Of a stretch of 64,000 nucleotides of DNA, positions 36,401-45,800 are shown one piece after another; within the stretch, counting starts at the first letter, position 1; the number at the start of each line of letters is the position of its first letter. The translations under genes and the position numbers were made by a program. The notes beneath the pieces were generated by a model. The model made no database searches, was not told the DNA's origin, and worked only from the letters and a program-made list of their open reading frames with translations. The stretch comes from Amphibalanus amphitrite (lineage: Eukaryota > Arthropoda > Thecostraca > Balanomorpha > Balanidae). The stretch is taken from the NCBI RefSeq assembly GCF_019059575.1, contig NW_024881501.1, positions 558,001 through 622,000 of the forward strand, read 5' to 3'.

Positions 36401-39400
36401 CGATGCGCCTTGACGACCTAAGAACGATGGTGTTCGAGTCGATTCTCTATCTTGTCTGAAGAAAAAGTTTTTCAAGAAAAACTATCAGAAGTAAAAACGA
36501 ACATTTTTTCTCCGGTGACCTCTGGTGACCTAGTTCGACTGGTGGCGAAGTTGGTTGACCTGATCGAAAAAATGACCGAAGTAGTTTCGTAAGCATTTTT
36601 GATGAGCTTTCGAATGTTTTCTTTTCGTTTTTCTCTACGACCAATACCGGCTGAGATAGAGGGGGATGTTCAAACACCCCCCCACACCCCCACACCCCCA
36701 CAGTAGGTGATGGAAAATCTAGAGTGCCAGTGGGGCGCGGGTTAACACGCGCACTGCAGGGGGTGTTTTCAACCCCCCCCCTCCCCTGTGGTTTTTCGAA
36801 GATCGCGAGAGCCGCCAAATTTTGCATACCTGTTTTCCCAACTTTTGCACACATTGTGTAAAAAATTGACCCCAGCTGACCTATGGTCAGGTCACCAGGT
36901 CAGGTCAAGTGACCCTACCTCAGAACGTAAATTTCGAAGTTTGCAATCCCACCAAGCCCACAGTTGTTGAGATAGGATCTTGACACCCGCAGGAAATAGT
37001 AAAGGCGTCACGAGCTACAACTTGTAAATCTCGGAATTCTTATATCGATGACCAAAGGTAAGGTCATTTTTGCGACCGACCCATTATAAGTCAATGGGAG
37101 AACTTTCAACTTACTCTGAATGCCATCCTATGACTTCAATATGCTCAGGATGATAGTATTACAGGTCCCTGTTGGTGATTTCGCCGAAACATATCACTTG
37201 TGACCTTTGGAAGGTGATCTCCAGGTCATCTGAGGTCACCTGAGGTCACCAACGGTTTTTTTCAATAACTTTTAATTGAATAGAGATAGAGACTCCGTTC
37301 GACGTTTATCGTGTTTGTCTCGTCAATGCAGATCGAAAGATGCGCAACATGACCTATTTCGGTCAGGTCATGACCTTGACCTGAGGTCAAAGATAACATC
37401 TTGACCTATCGAATGCCGTTTACTGCTTGACGCTGCGTTGCGCCGTTTTCGAGATCTCAGGGGGGGGGGGGTGTTTTCACCCCCCCCCCCTGCAGTTCGT
37501 GTTCGGCTCAGACCCGCTGCAGTGCGCGTGTTAATCCTCGCCCGCAAGCACATAGAATCTCCAGGGAATTTCGCATTGCTGGATGCCACTGGTTGGCCTT
37601 TGCCCTTATTTGTGGGTACCAGTCGCTGCGGCTAATGACAAGCAGCATGGTCCTTTTTTCGCAACGCTCTAGCTTTACAAGGAGCGAAATGGTGAGGGTG
37701 GGGGTCGTACCAACCCTCCCCCTGGCATGGCGAAGGTGTAAAAAAGTGATAGGTTGGTATGGCCAGTACTGCGGAGTCAGAGTCGGAGTCGGAGTCTGCC
37801 GGAGTCGGAGTCGGTAATTTTTTATCGACCGGAGTCGGAGCAGGAGTCGGAGTCGATTTTTGCGGACCGGTGTCGGAGTCGGAGTCACTGAAATTCGGTC
37901 GACTCCGCAGCACTGGGTATGGCGTGGGATACACGATTCCCTGTTCTAGGATGACGAAATAGCATGTGCGGGCGAGGGCTAAGGTAGTCTGTCACTATAG
38001 GACAACTATAGGCAGATTTTCACCATCCTTACCTCCTCTGAAGTAATCGTGGAACGCAGCTTCGACGGAGGGAAGAACCCGGAGTTCCTTGAGAGATGCT
38101 GCGCTGGTTGTCTCGTGGTTGTGGCTGCCGCTGATGGCGATGAAGCACGGTGACATGGCAAGCATCTCGTCGTCTTTCACCTTGCGGGCAGTCTGGTGCC
38201 TCACTTGCACCAGCATCTTTAGAGGGCATCTGTGGAAGAAATTGTGATGTTAGAAATTTGTATTTTCTCTTCCTCTGACATGAAGTCAGATGGGTCACGT
38301 GACCTTTAGGTATCAGTCATTGGGAAATCAAACCCAGCGATGCCGGACAGTTACTTAGGGAGATGGGAAATAACTTGCTGAGACCTTTTGCTGTTTTTTT
38401 TTTCTGTTTATATTTTCAGTCAGAGCGAGTGAACTTCTCCGAGTTGGCAGCGATACCTATACATTTCTTTTTTCGGTTGTGTAGAGGTCAGATAATGACG
38501 CCACATGTCAGTGACCTGACCTGACCTGGAGTCAATTTTGGCACTTGAAAGTCCGTCTTTGATGGATAGCTGCATTGGTCAAATTTCAGCTCCCTTATCC
38601 TATCCCTTCGCGTTTTCCAGCCATCTCGACAAAAAAAGCGTATGTCCTCTCCCCGTAAGGTGATGGCTGTAGAGCAACCAGGGGGACAGGGGTGACACAT
38701 AGGTGTAGGAACCAGGGGGTCAGGGGGGCCATGGCCCCTCCACCTTTTTATCCAATTTGTTTTGAAAATCTTTGTTTTTGTTTTAAATGCAAAACTAAAA
38801 GTGGCAAACGATTTAGCAAGCGGGGAAGAGCACAAAATCTCATTTCCTTTCTAGGGGTGTTGGGGTTACCACAAAGTCACATCAAAGTTCATCTGGCCCC
38901 CTCATTTTTTGAACCGTTCTTACGCCTATGGGGTGACATGTCACCCCTCTCTGATCACGGAGGCCGATTTCGATCAAGCTGGTTAGTGCTGTTACTAGAA
39001 ACTACCTAAGTAGCAATGAAAAAATCATTTTATTGCTTTTGGAAAGCCTGAGAGGGCCCGTTTCAAGCCTGAGAGGGCCTGTTTCAAGCCGGAGAGGGCC
39101 TGCTTCCAGTCAATGCTCCCGCTGCCCCCGCGCTTCGGCCGCCACTGCTTTCAAGCCTGGGAGGACCCGAGAGGGGGCCCTCCGAGAATGAAGTGGTAAA
39201 AAACGATGAGCTTTCATTTTTGGAAGTGACCCACTCCGCCAGGGGCTTCTTCATGATACTGTCACCCGTCACCAAAGCTTTGGCTGCGCCACTGGGCGAT
39301 GAATAAAACATTGAATTGGAGCCTACAGCCCAACGTATCAGCTACAAGACAATGAGGAATTGTCCTAATAATAACCTCATATTTTAACCCCATAAGTTCT

Positions 39401-40492
39401 CTATACAGGCGCGGATACAAGGGAGGGGCGATGGGGCCATGGCCCCTCCCTTGAGTGATATTTTTTGTCTTGAGAAATAAAATTAATAAAGAAAAATTGA
39501 AAAGGGGGCCTCCTAAACATGAAGTGAGAGAAATCCGATGATTTTGTTTCGAAAAAAGTAGGACTTTTAGGGGCCTCCGAAACCGAGAAAGGGGCCTCCT
39601 GAGTGGGTTAAATCCGATGAGTTTTTTTTTTCGAAAACTAGGACTTTTAGGGGCCTCCGAAGCTGAGAAAGGGGTCTCCTGAATATAAAGTGGGTTAAAT
39701 CCCATGAGTTTTTTTTCGAAAAGTAGTTTGTTTAGGGGGCCTCCAAAAGTGGGAGAATGGGGCCTCCAACAGGTGAGGGCCTCCTGATTTCCAATAGCCC
39801 TTGGAGATTTTCTAGATCCGCCCCTGTCTCTATAATCGTCCGTTTATTGATGTATGTACGCTCTGCGTAATATCGGCAAAATTGACGAGAAAAATCGTTA
39901 TTGCTGGGATTCGAAACCAGATCAGCGCACACACCCGCGTAAGAGCCCGATGCGCTGTCCACTCGCCCAAACCTCCCCGACGCTACGGGCGTTCAGAACC
40001 AATTTAAAAACATGTGTCGTGATAACTTTTTAGTAGACAGTGCAAATCAGGTACAGATTGGCGGCAGAGACGCATCGAATAATAGGTAGGTATACCTGCT
40101 TACCTACTTATGATATAGTATATATTTCTACCTATCTATACCTTAAGATTCTGCACAGCAGAGGTAACACATAACATGCCTACAAAATGCAAGCACACTT
40201 ACTTTGTGGACGTCTTCACTTTTCCAGTGTGGCGAGTGCTGCCGTGCTGGCAGAGCAGTGTCTGAGAGAAGACGTTGTGTTCTGTCTCCCTGGCGGCTCT
40301 TCGTACGATCAATGTGCTATGAGTGAGCAAAGAATATATCTCCTTCCACTCCTGGAACTGACGCTCTCCTCGGACGTTACACCTCAAGCGAACGTTTCCA
40401 GCCTCTGAACAAATCACATTGTTTTGGAATCCGGCATCAATGAAAAGCTCACTTGTCATCAAATCCCTTCTCAATTTGTCTACCTCATCCAT
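26478..40492 (-). CDS. MULE transposase with SWIM zinc finger, six exons
   Basis: A nuclear DDE transposase expected to bind and cut the ends of the MULE at 25610-40747. Joining 40492-40203, 38229-38033, 35587-35144, 34756-34441, 28083-27949 and 27438-26478 gives 2343 bases: one open frame of 780 residues plus stop, with matching phases at all five junctions and GT/AG borders. Order: N-terminal Cys/His-rich DNA-binding region (exons 1-2), MULE DDE domain (exons 3-5, with FVDATAS, MTDNCDAE and NHTNNHAEATMN supplying the three acidic residues), then a SWIM finger (CxCx8CxH at CTCVKGETGAACKHQ) and a basic KRRR tail (exon 6). Second copies of exons 2-4 lie in a tandem duplication between exons 4 and 5. 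A transcript must skip them or include a damaged exon 3. Confidence 0.8.
27949..28083 (-). CDS. MULE transposase exon 5
   Basis: 135 bp. It reads RYLESLVERRTEW, then GNHTNNHAEATMNIIKD, supplying the catalytic Glu. Acceptor CTGCAG, donor GTAATT, phase-compatible with exons 4 and 6. Confidence 0.8.
28310..29308. mobile_element. TTAA-class element P5 (spans the duplication border)
   Basis: The left part (CACGCGCACTGCAGG at about 28310, then a block ending CGAAAACGGTGCAACGTAGC) is the complement of the right part of P6. The right end is GCAGAGCGCGGG followed by TTAA at 29309. The start of the tandem duplication (about 28551) lies inside it, so copy B has only its right portion (33187-33944). Confidence 0.6.
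28679..28733. repeat. Perfect 23-bp-arm hairpin
   Basis: Arms from AGGCACAGACTTC... and ...GAAGTCTGTGCCT are fully complementary over 23 bp around a 9-base GAAGAGAAG loop. The same hairpin is in copy B at about 33315-33369. Confidence 0.95.
29805..30120 (-). CDS. MULE transposase exon 4 (copy A)
   Basis: Same as 34441-34756, offset by 4636 bp, with splice borders intact. Either copy of exon 4 can splice to exon 5 in frame. Confidence 0.7.
30508..30657 (-). pseudogene. MULE transposase exon 3, truncated (copy A)
   Basis: Only the 3' 150 bp of the exon remains, from GEVVFVDATA on. The sequence jumps at 30657/30658 into the middle of a TTAA-class element, deleting the counterpart of 35294-36021 (about 728 bp) including the splice acceptor. 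Confidence 0.8.
30658..31377. mobile_element. TTAA-class element PX, truncated copy A
   Basis: Right 720 bp of the element that is complete at 35711-36741. Its right end GGCGCGGG meets TTAA at 31378. Rich in AGGTCA motifs. Confidence 0.75.
31382..32167. mobile_element. TTAA-class element P6, copy A
   Basis: Ends CACGCGCACTGCAGG (31382) and CCTGCAGTGCGCGTG-like (to 32167), flanked by TTAA at 31378-31381 and 32168-32171. Both flanking TTAAs are shared with neighbours PX and P7. Subterminal palindrome GGGTGTTTTCAACCCC; interior with dense TGACCT. Confidence 0.8.
32172..32615. mobile_element. TTAA-class element P7, copy A
   Basis: TCCTCGCCCGC at 32172 and GCGGGCGAGGG ending at 32615 are inverted. 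Flanks are TTAA (left) and CTAA (right). It belongs to the CCCTCGCCC family of P1 and P8. A hAT MITE is inserted at 32401. Confidence 0.75.
32401..32552. mobile_element. hAT MITE with GAGTCG repeats, copy A
   Basis: Ends CAGTACTGCGGAGTC and GACTCCGCAGCACTG are inverted, and GGTATGGC flanks both sides (32393-32400 and 32553-32560), an exact 8-bp duplication. The 152-bp interior is mostly (GAGTCG)n. The serine/aspartate ORFs here are repeat artefacts. Confidence 0.85.
32670..32866 (-). CDS. MULE transposase exon 2 (duplication copy A)
   Basis: Identical in layout to 38033-38229, with the same acceptor and donor. Exon 4 copy B ends in the same phase as exon 1, so splicing 4B to 2A would keep frame, but the next exon (3A) lacks its 5' half. 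Confidence 0.7.
34441..34756 (-). CDS. MULE transposase exon 4 (copy B)
   Basis: 316 bp from acceptor TTTGCAG. It includes CFMTDNCDAERGAL (second catalytic Asp) and the CIFHVLQQVWRW helix. The donor is GTTGGT, weaker than the others. Duplicated at 29805-30120. Confidence 0.8.
35144..35587 (-). CDS. MULE transposase exon 3 (copy B, intact)
   Basis: 444 bp between acceptor TATTTACAG and donor GTATGT. It contains the first catalytic Asp in EVVFVDATASVDRL, followed by PLLCATPMGALPLG, a typical MULE block, and ends DEAHLTKG. Copy A of this exon (30508-30657) is truncated. Confidence 0.8.
35711..36741. mobile_element. TTAA-class element PX, complete copy B
   Basis: TTAA at 35707-35710 and 36742-36745. 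Ends CCCGCGCCCA and TGGGGCGCGGG. A GGGGTGTTTGAACATCCCC block lies near the left end. It sits in the intron 5' of exon 3. The family matches P2. Confidence 0.8.
36746..37530. mobile_element. TTAA-class element P6, copy B
   Basis: As copy A, with homopolymer-length differences only. TTAA at 36742-36745 and 37531-37534. Confidence 0.8.
37535..37978. mobile_element. TTAA-class element P7, copy B (with hAT MITE 37764-37915)
   Basis: As copy A. The embedded 152-bp hAT MITE has the same GGTATGGC duplication, so that insertion preceded the tandem duplication. Confidence 0.75.
38033..38229 (-). CDS. MULE transposase exon 2 (duplication copy B)
   Basis: 197 bp between acceptor TTCCACAG and donor GTAAGG. 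It reads CPLKMLVQVRHQ, then SPCFIAISGSHNHE, completing the N-terminal Cys/His domain, and ends FRGG. The same exon recurs at 32670-32866. Confidence 0.75.
38698..38930. mobile_element. hAT-like MITE, 233 bp
   Basis: Ends CATAGGTGTAGGAACC and GTTCTTACGCCTATG are inverted. GGGTGACA flanks both sides (38690-38697 and 38931-38938), an exact 8-bp duplication. Non-coding. Confidence 0.85.
39281..39294 (-). other. Solo hAT terminus (CAGTGGCGCAGCCA)
   Basis: The same terminal sequence as the large hAT occurs here complemented, preceded inside by AAAGCTTTGGTGACGG. No partner end or matching octamer is found nearby, so it is an orphan end. Confidence 0.5.
39406..39826. mobile_element. hAT-like MITE, 421 bp, with internal ~85-bp repeats
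   Basis: Ends CAGGCGCGGATAC and complement of CAGGGGCGGATCTAG. TCTCTATA on both sides (39398-39405 and 39827-39834). The interior repeats GGGGCCTCC...GAGAAAGGGG units three times. Non-coding. Confidence 0.85.
39897..39976 (-). other. tRNA-like sequence (SINE head or pseudo-tRNA)
   Basis: On the minus strand TTTGGGCGAGTGGAC resembles an A box and TGGTTTCGAATCCCAGC a B-box/T arm. Spacing is longer than a standard tRNA and the anticodon arm is unclear. Confidence 0.4.
40203..40492 (-). CDS. MULE transposase exon 1
   Basis: It starts at ATG (40492, MDEVDKLRRDLM) and ends at donor GTAAGT with 2 bases over. It encodes the W-x-Cys N-terminal block (QEWKEIYSLLTHSTL, then LLCQHGSTRHTGK) that pairs with the CPLK and SGSHNHE segment of exon 2 to form a FLYWCH-like zinc-binding domain. 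The start lies about 255 bp inside the transposon's right TIR. Confidence 0.7.
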
Positions 40493-40747
40493 GATACTCG
40501 TCGCATCACATCAATCAAACAATCAAAATCAATCACGCTGCAACCATCTATACCAATACGGCCTTGGCAACTATTGTTTACAAACAAAATCGCGCGCTCG
40601 CCGCACTGCGCCGCCCGCCGCGCTGTGAAAACAGCTGGCTAACCAACTTCGCTCCGCCCCTTCTCTGACGTCATGGCCGACGTCACGCCAGCGGCTGGTG
40701 CAATATGATTGGCGCTCCGAAGGCGTGTATACAGTTTGTAAATGCGC

Positions 40748-40925
40748 GCCCGGGCACCGTCCAACCGGGAACCCGGGCCCCATCCACTTGGGGGCCCGGG
40801 CCCCATTCACCCGGGGGCCCGGACCCCCCGTCCAACCGGGGACCTGGGCCCCATCCACCCGTTGGTCCGGGCCCCATCCACTCGGGGCCCGGGCCCCATT
40901 CATTTGGGCCCGAGACCACGGATGG
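40748..40925. repeat. GC-rich minisatellite, right remainder
   Basis: Same GGGCCCGGGCCCC units and orientation as 24735-25609, continuing after the MULE insertion. Confidence 0.85.
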
Positions 40926-42882
40926 ACCGACCCCGGGGCCCTCACCCGTGTCTCAGACTCGTAGGCATTTCTCGAAGCGGGCTCGTCAGATATGATTAGG
41001 CCCTCTCTCTTGATGTATCTTGTCTTTTGACGTCATAATCTCTTACCGACTGTGCCAGACCATTAGGAAACGTTGCACCTTGAACCTTGAATTATGGCCC
41101 TATTTGGGAGGCATGCTCACAAGGCTCAATAGACAATATGCCAAACTTATGATGTCACTGGTACCATGTGTCAAACTCTTTTAAACAACGATCGAAATGA
41201 AGGGCTCTTCAGTCAACCGCCATTCCTTGCATGATGTTTTGTTAAATTTGAACTCTTCTGAACATATCTTTTCCGTTAAATAAATGACCTACACAATCAG
41301 AATATGTGGGCGCTTTCCGACGAAGATATCACCCACGAGAAGATTCTGGGCCGATAGCCAATCACCACGCTGCATTTTGATGACGTCATTGGTCAGTATA
41401 TCGCACTACTCATATCCTTTCTTCGGTCCAGCTTGAATTTTGAAAATACCATTACACGACACACGTGGGATTCAAGGGCAAGGCCGTCGGCCGTCTGCTG
41501 TTGTGTCTGTGGACTGTGTGGTTCATGTTGAGTAGGTGCAGTGTAGACAAGTGTAGACCAAGTGAAGGCTTCTTTTTATCATCGTTTTGTCAATATATCG
41601 TGAGTGCAGCAAGAACGAGAGAGGGGTAGCTCTGGATTGGTGGCGTTGCTTGTTGTTTGCTGCCTACTTTAATGTTTTGTAAATGATAATAGGGATAGAA
41701 GTTTAATTATTGACCCCCAGTGCCAGAACCCCTACCTGCACCTTGATCTTGATCTTCTAGACATTTACGTTTTTTATTCGGGTTGTACTTTATTTTTCAT
41801 TATCATGCACTTCATCAATACCTCAACCTACACAAATTATCATTAGCTTCTAGCAAACCCTTTCTCATATTTTTCTGGAAGTTTTTTTGATGATTGAATG
41901 TGCAGCAGTGTTGATTTTATTTAATAGGTATAATGTGCTTATTTTCCGAACCTTTTCGTAAATTTTGTTTATTAATTGACTTGGACTTCTCATAATTGCA
42001 CCATGTAAAATGTAGTCAGTAAAATCCACCCTTGATTTTCATCCCCTTGTAATGCATTATATTTATTTCTCCAGTCCTGCCTTCCTACTTAATATTTTTT
42101 ATGTATCAAGTGCAAATTAATGATAAATTGATCTGCTGGTTTAGACCTGCCAGGGTGATATGCATGCAAGACTGAAAAAGAAAGCAGTTGATAATGATAC
42201 CTACCTTTGTCATCAAGATCTTAGTTCATCATGTCACTGTTCCGCAAGCATGGACACATTATATTTTTACGGGGTTATTTGAACACCATTTATCTAGAAA
42301 TCTGCCCTTACATTTCTCTTCCTGATTGATACTATGACTTGGATGAAAAAATATGTTAAAAATGTTAAAGATGTTGTTTGGTAAATGTGTAGACAAAGTC
42401 CAAATGGTCTGAGGAAGATAAAACAATCTAACCTGACCAAACCTTACCTACTAAATTACTAACCTACTGAACTATAACCTAATACCACCTACAGCCAGCA
42501 TACGTACAACCTTTACCACTCGGACTTCATCTACACATACACCAGTATAAGTTTCAAGTTAACAAGCATCTTTTTTTGTTGGGCAGCTGACCTGAACTAA
42601 TGTTTTGCGATCATGGAGGTAGATAGTGTTGCAATTTACCTGTATGCATTTTAATTATTTATCTGACCTGATGCTTAGCTGTGCATTTTGTTACAACAAA
42701 CTTTAATTTTATCACACCAAAGCTAGCAAAGCCTTTCAGTACCATGCATCACAAATCTGCAGATCAGTCAAATGACATTATGGTTATTCATGAGTGCTAT
42801 ATTGCATCAATTTTCCATGTGATTGGTTCTAACAAAAATATATGCTTTCAGTTCTTTCAAAAAGTTATGCTTGGTTGCTAGA
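40926..42882. other. 5' region of the hAT transposase gene, no ORF recognised
   Basis: AT-rich, without coding motifs. About 41090-41440 has diverged direct similarity to about 46640-47070 on the far side of the gene (shared GGCCCTAT, GACGTCACTGGTAC and TGACGTCATTGGTC landmarks in the same order). Confidence 0.5.
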
Positions 42883-45800
42883 ATGCCTTACAAACATCAG
42901 TCTGGTGCCCAGAAGAGGGCACAGAAGAAACAAAGAGCAGAGCAACTACACAAAATTCCAAAGCTAGATAGTTTTGTGAGGTGAGTACTTGAATAGCTTC
43001 ATTTGCACTTGCAGTTCAGCTCTGCAAATGCAAGGAAACCCTTCCCCTTCTTTAGGAAACCCTTCCCTAAATATTCCCAAACTTGGGAAACTATCTACAA
43101 TATTCTATGCTTCATTTCATTCATGCAATTCATAATTTCAGGATGTGTCACACTGTTCAAAAGATGAACTTGACACTTACACTATTGAACCCTGATTCCT
43201 GATTTTTCCCCAAGGCAATATAAAGCTCGGCGATGACATTATACACCTAATTTTGAGAAAAAGGGTGATGGTTAATGTAGCCCTGTTTTTTTTCCTTACA
43301 GGCCTTATCCAAATTCCTCACCAGCAACAAGCTCTCAAGCCGCTGGAGCATGCTCTGGTCACAGCCTTCCAACCCCATCTCCTGATGCATCAAGCAAAGA
43401 TGCTCAGAGCAGCTTAGCATCAACACCCAAGGCCGTCCAGTACAACGAGTCCCCTGATGCCGTATCCGCCCACCCTGGCGATGATGTGGCGGTGCTGGAC
43501 CCACCGGTTGAGCCTTGCGTTCCGTCCGAAGACAGCGATCCTGATCCGATGCCACGCCAGGTGACTTCCGATGCCGTATCCGCCCACCCTGGCGGTGATG
43601 TGGCGGTGCTGGACCCACCGGTTGAGCCTTGCGTTCCGTCCGAAGACAGCGATCCTGATCCGATGCCACGCCAGGTGACTTCCGATGCCGTATCCGCCCA
43701 CCCTGGCGGTGATGTGGCGGTGCTGGACCCACCGGTTGAGCCTTGCGTTCCGTCCGAAGTCAGCGATCCTGATCCGATGCCACGCCAGGTGACTTCCGAT
43801 GCCGTATCCGCCCACCCTGGCGGTGATGTGGCGATGCTGGACCCACCGGTTGAGCCTTGCGTTCCGTCCGAAGTCAGCGATCCTGATCCGATGCCACGCC
43901 AGGTGACTTCCGATGCCGTATCCGCCCACCCTGGCGGTGATGTGGCGGTGCTGGACCCACCGGTTGAGCCTTGCGTTCCGTCCGAAGTCAGCGATCCTGA
44001 TCCGATGCCACGCCAGGTGACTTCCGATGCCGTATCCGCCCACCCTGGCGATGATGTGGCGATGCTGGACCCACCGGTTGAGCCTTGCGTTCTGTCCGAA
44101 GTCAGCGATCCTGATCCGATGCCACGTCAGGTGACTTCCGATGCCGTATCCGCCGACCCTGGCGGTGATGTGGCGGTGCTGGACCCACCGGTTGAGCCTT
44201 GTCCGGGGCCTCCCAGTCGGCTCACCACTGCGGTCACCGTTCCGTCCGAAGGCAGCGATCCTGATCCGATGCCACGCCAGGTGACCTCCGATGCCGCATC
44301 CGCCCGCCCGGGTGGTGTGGTGCATGCAGGGCATGAACTGACAAACCGTGATATTGGTGCTCACATTGGACAGAAAATTACTGATGACAAGCGGTATTTT
44401 CTCCTTAAAAACACGTGGAAACCAGGCAGTGATTATGACTCCAGTCGTTGAGGAAGCTGGTGCGCGGAGACGTTTTCAGCGATCATGGATGGATGGAAGG
44501 GAGTGGCTCGCTTACAGTAGTCAGAAAGGCGGTGGCCTGTGTAAATGTTGTATTCTTTTTGGTGACCATGACACGAAGGGCGTTGGGAAGGGCGGCCATG
44601 TGAAACCCAACCTGTTTGTGACCAAACCCCTGTCAAAGTTCAAAAAAGCGCAAGAAGCAATCCGTTCACACGAATCACTCTCGTACCATGAGCTCAATGA
44701 AGCAAAAGCGTACAGCTTCATCCTCAGTTATGAGGGTAAGAAGGCTTCGGTGGCAGAACAGCTCAGAGACTGTGGTAAAACCCTCGTTAGACGAAATCGC
44801 GATGCTTACATTCCTATGATCGAAACAGTGAAGCTGTGTGGAAGGCAGGAAATAGCACTCCGTGGCCATAGGGATTTCGGACCCATCGAAGAAGAACCAG
44901 AACACAACGACGGAAACTTTAGGGCCCTACTCAGGTTCCGCATGAACAGTGGAGACACTGCCCTGAAAGAACGCCTCAGAGCATGTCCAAGGAACGCGTC
45001 CCTGACAAGCTGGCAAGTTCAAAATGAAATGATCGCGTCGATCGGCCTTCTCATGAGATCTGAAGTCGTGCGAGAGGCGAACGAGAGTGGCCTTTTTAGT
45101 ATCCTCGTGGACGGAACCACCGACATTGCAAACACTGAGCAGCTTGTCCTCTGTGCGAGGTATCTGGACAAAACAAACTGCATTCAGGAAAGGTTCCTAG
45201 GCTACGAGGCTATCCGAGATAGAACAGGAGCGGGCATGGCTAAAACGATTCTCTCAACTCTGGACTCGTACGGCCTACAACTGAGCAAATTGCGTGGCCA
45301 AGGATACGATGGGTGTGCATCAATGAAGGGGGACATAAATGGAGTGCAAGCACACATCAAAGCGCAGCACCCAAAAGCCCATTTTACTCATTGTGCTAGC
45401 CACGTCTTCGCTCTAGTGGTGAGTTATGGGGCTAGAATTCAAGAGGTATCGAAATGTCTTGAGACAATCAGGGAAACAACGAACTTCATCACGGCCAGCT
45501 CAAAGAGATCAGACTGCTTTGAAGAAGCACAGACCGACAGTGAAGTGAAGGCCAAACTGAAAAAAAATTCTGTGAAACGAGGTGGGTCGAGCGTCATGAT
45601 GCGGTGCTGCGATTCATCGAGTGCTACACCCCAGTGGTCACATGTCTGGAGAGCATCTCTGGCTGGTCTGACGCCGTCGCAGCCTCCAAGGCGGAAGCGT
45701 TCTTGGCAGCAGTCACAAAAGACGGCTTTGTCGTAGCGCTCTGCATCGTCGCTAGATTTGCAAATCTACTTCTTCCTATCTCAAAGGCTCTGCAGAGTTC

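Larger units (their letters stand above)
33187..38551. repeat. Tandem duplication within the MULE, copy B (~5364 bp)
   Basis: Complete version of the unit, with intact exons 2-4 and TTAA-class elements PX, P6 and P7. Identity to copy A is close to 100%, so the event is recent, or the two copies are haplotypes placed in series by the assembler. Confidence 0.9.
25610..40747 (-). mobile_element. Mutator-like (MULE) transposon, 15.1 kb
   Basis: The ends are inverted: GCAAATTTACAAACTGTATA at 25610 and, complemented, GCGCATTTACAAACTGTATA ending at 40747. The similarity extends about 33 bp and then as shared CTTCGGAG, GTGACGTCA and GGGGCGGAGCG motifs. The 9-bp GCCCGGGCA is present on both sides (25601-25609 and 40748-40756), the usual MULE target-duplication length. 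The insertion site is the GC-rich minisatellite of the surrounding hAT. It encodes a complete MULE transposase on the minus strand. Its size is inflated by an internal tandem duplication and by nested MITEs. Confidence 0.8.

Noticed and set aside
30658..36741. Endogenous retrovirus or LTR explanation for the duplicated blocks
   Set aside because: The repeats are tandem and contain transposase exons, with no gag, pol or primer-binding-site features between them.
43420..44364. 314-codon minus-strand ORF opposite the hAT repeats
   Set aside because: It mirrors the 114-bp repeat in a period divisible by three. The plus strand is in frame with recognisable exon 1 and transposase motifs, so the minus frame is a shadow.
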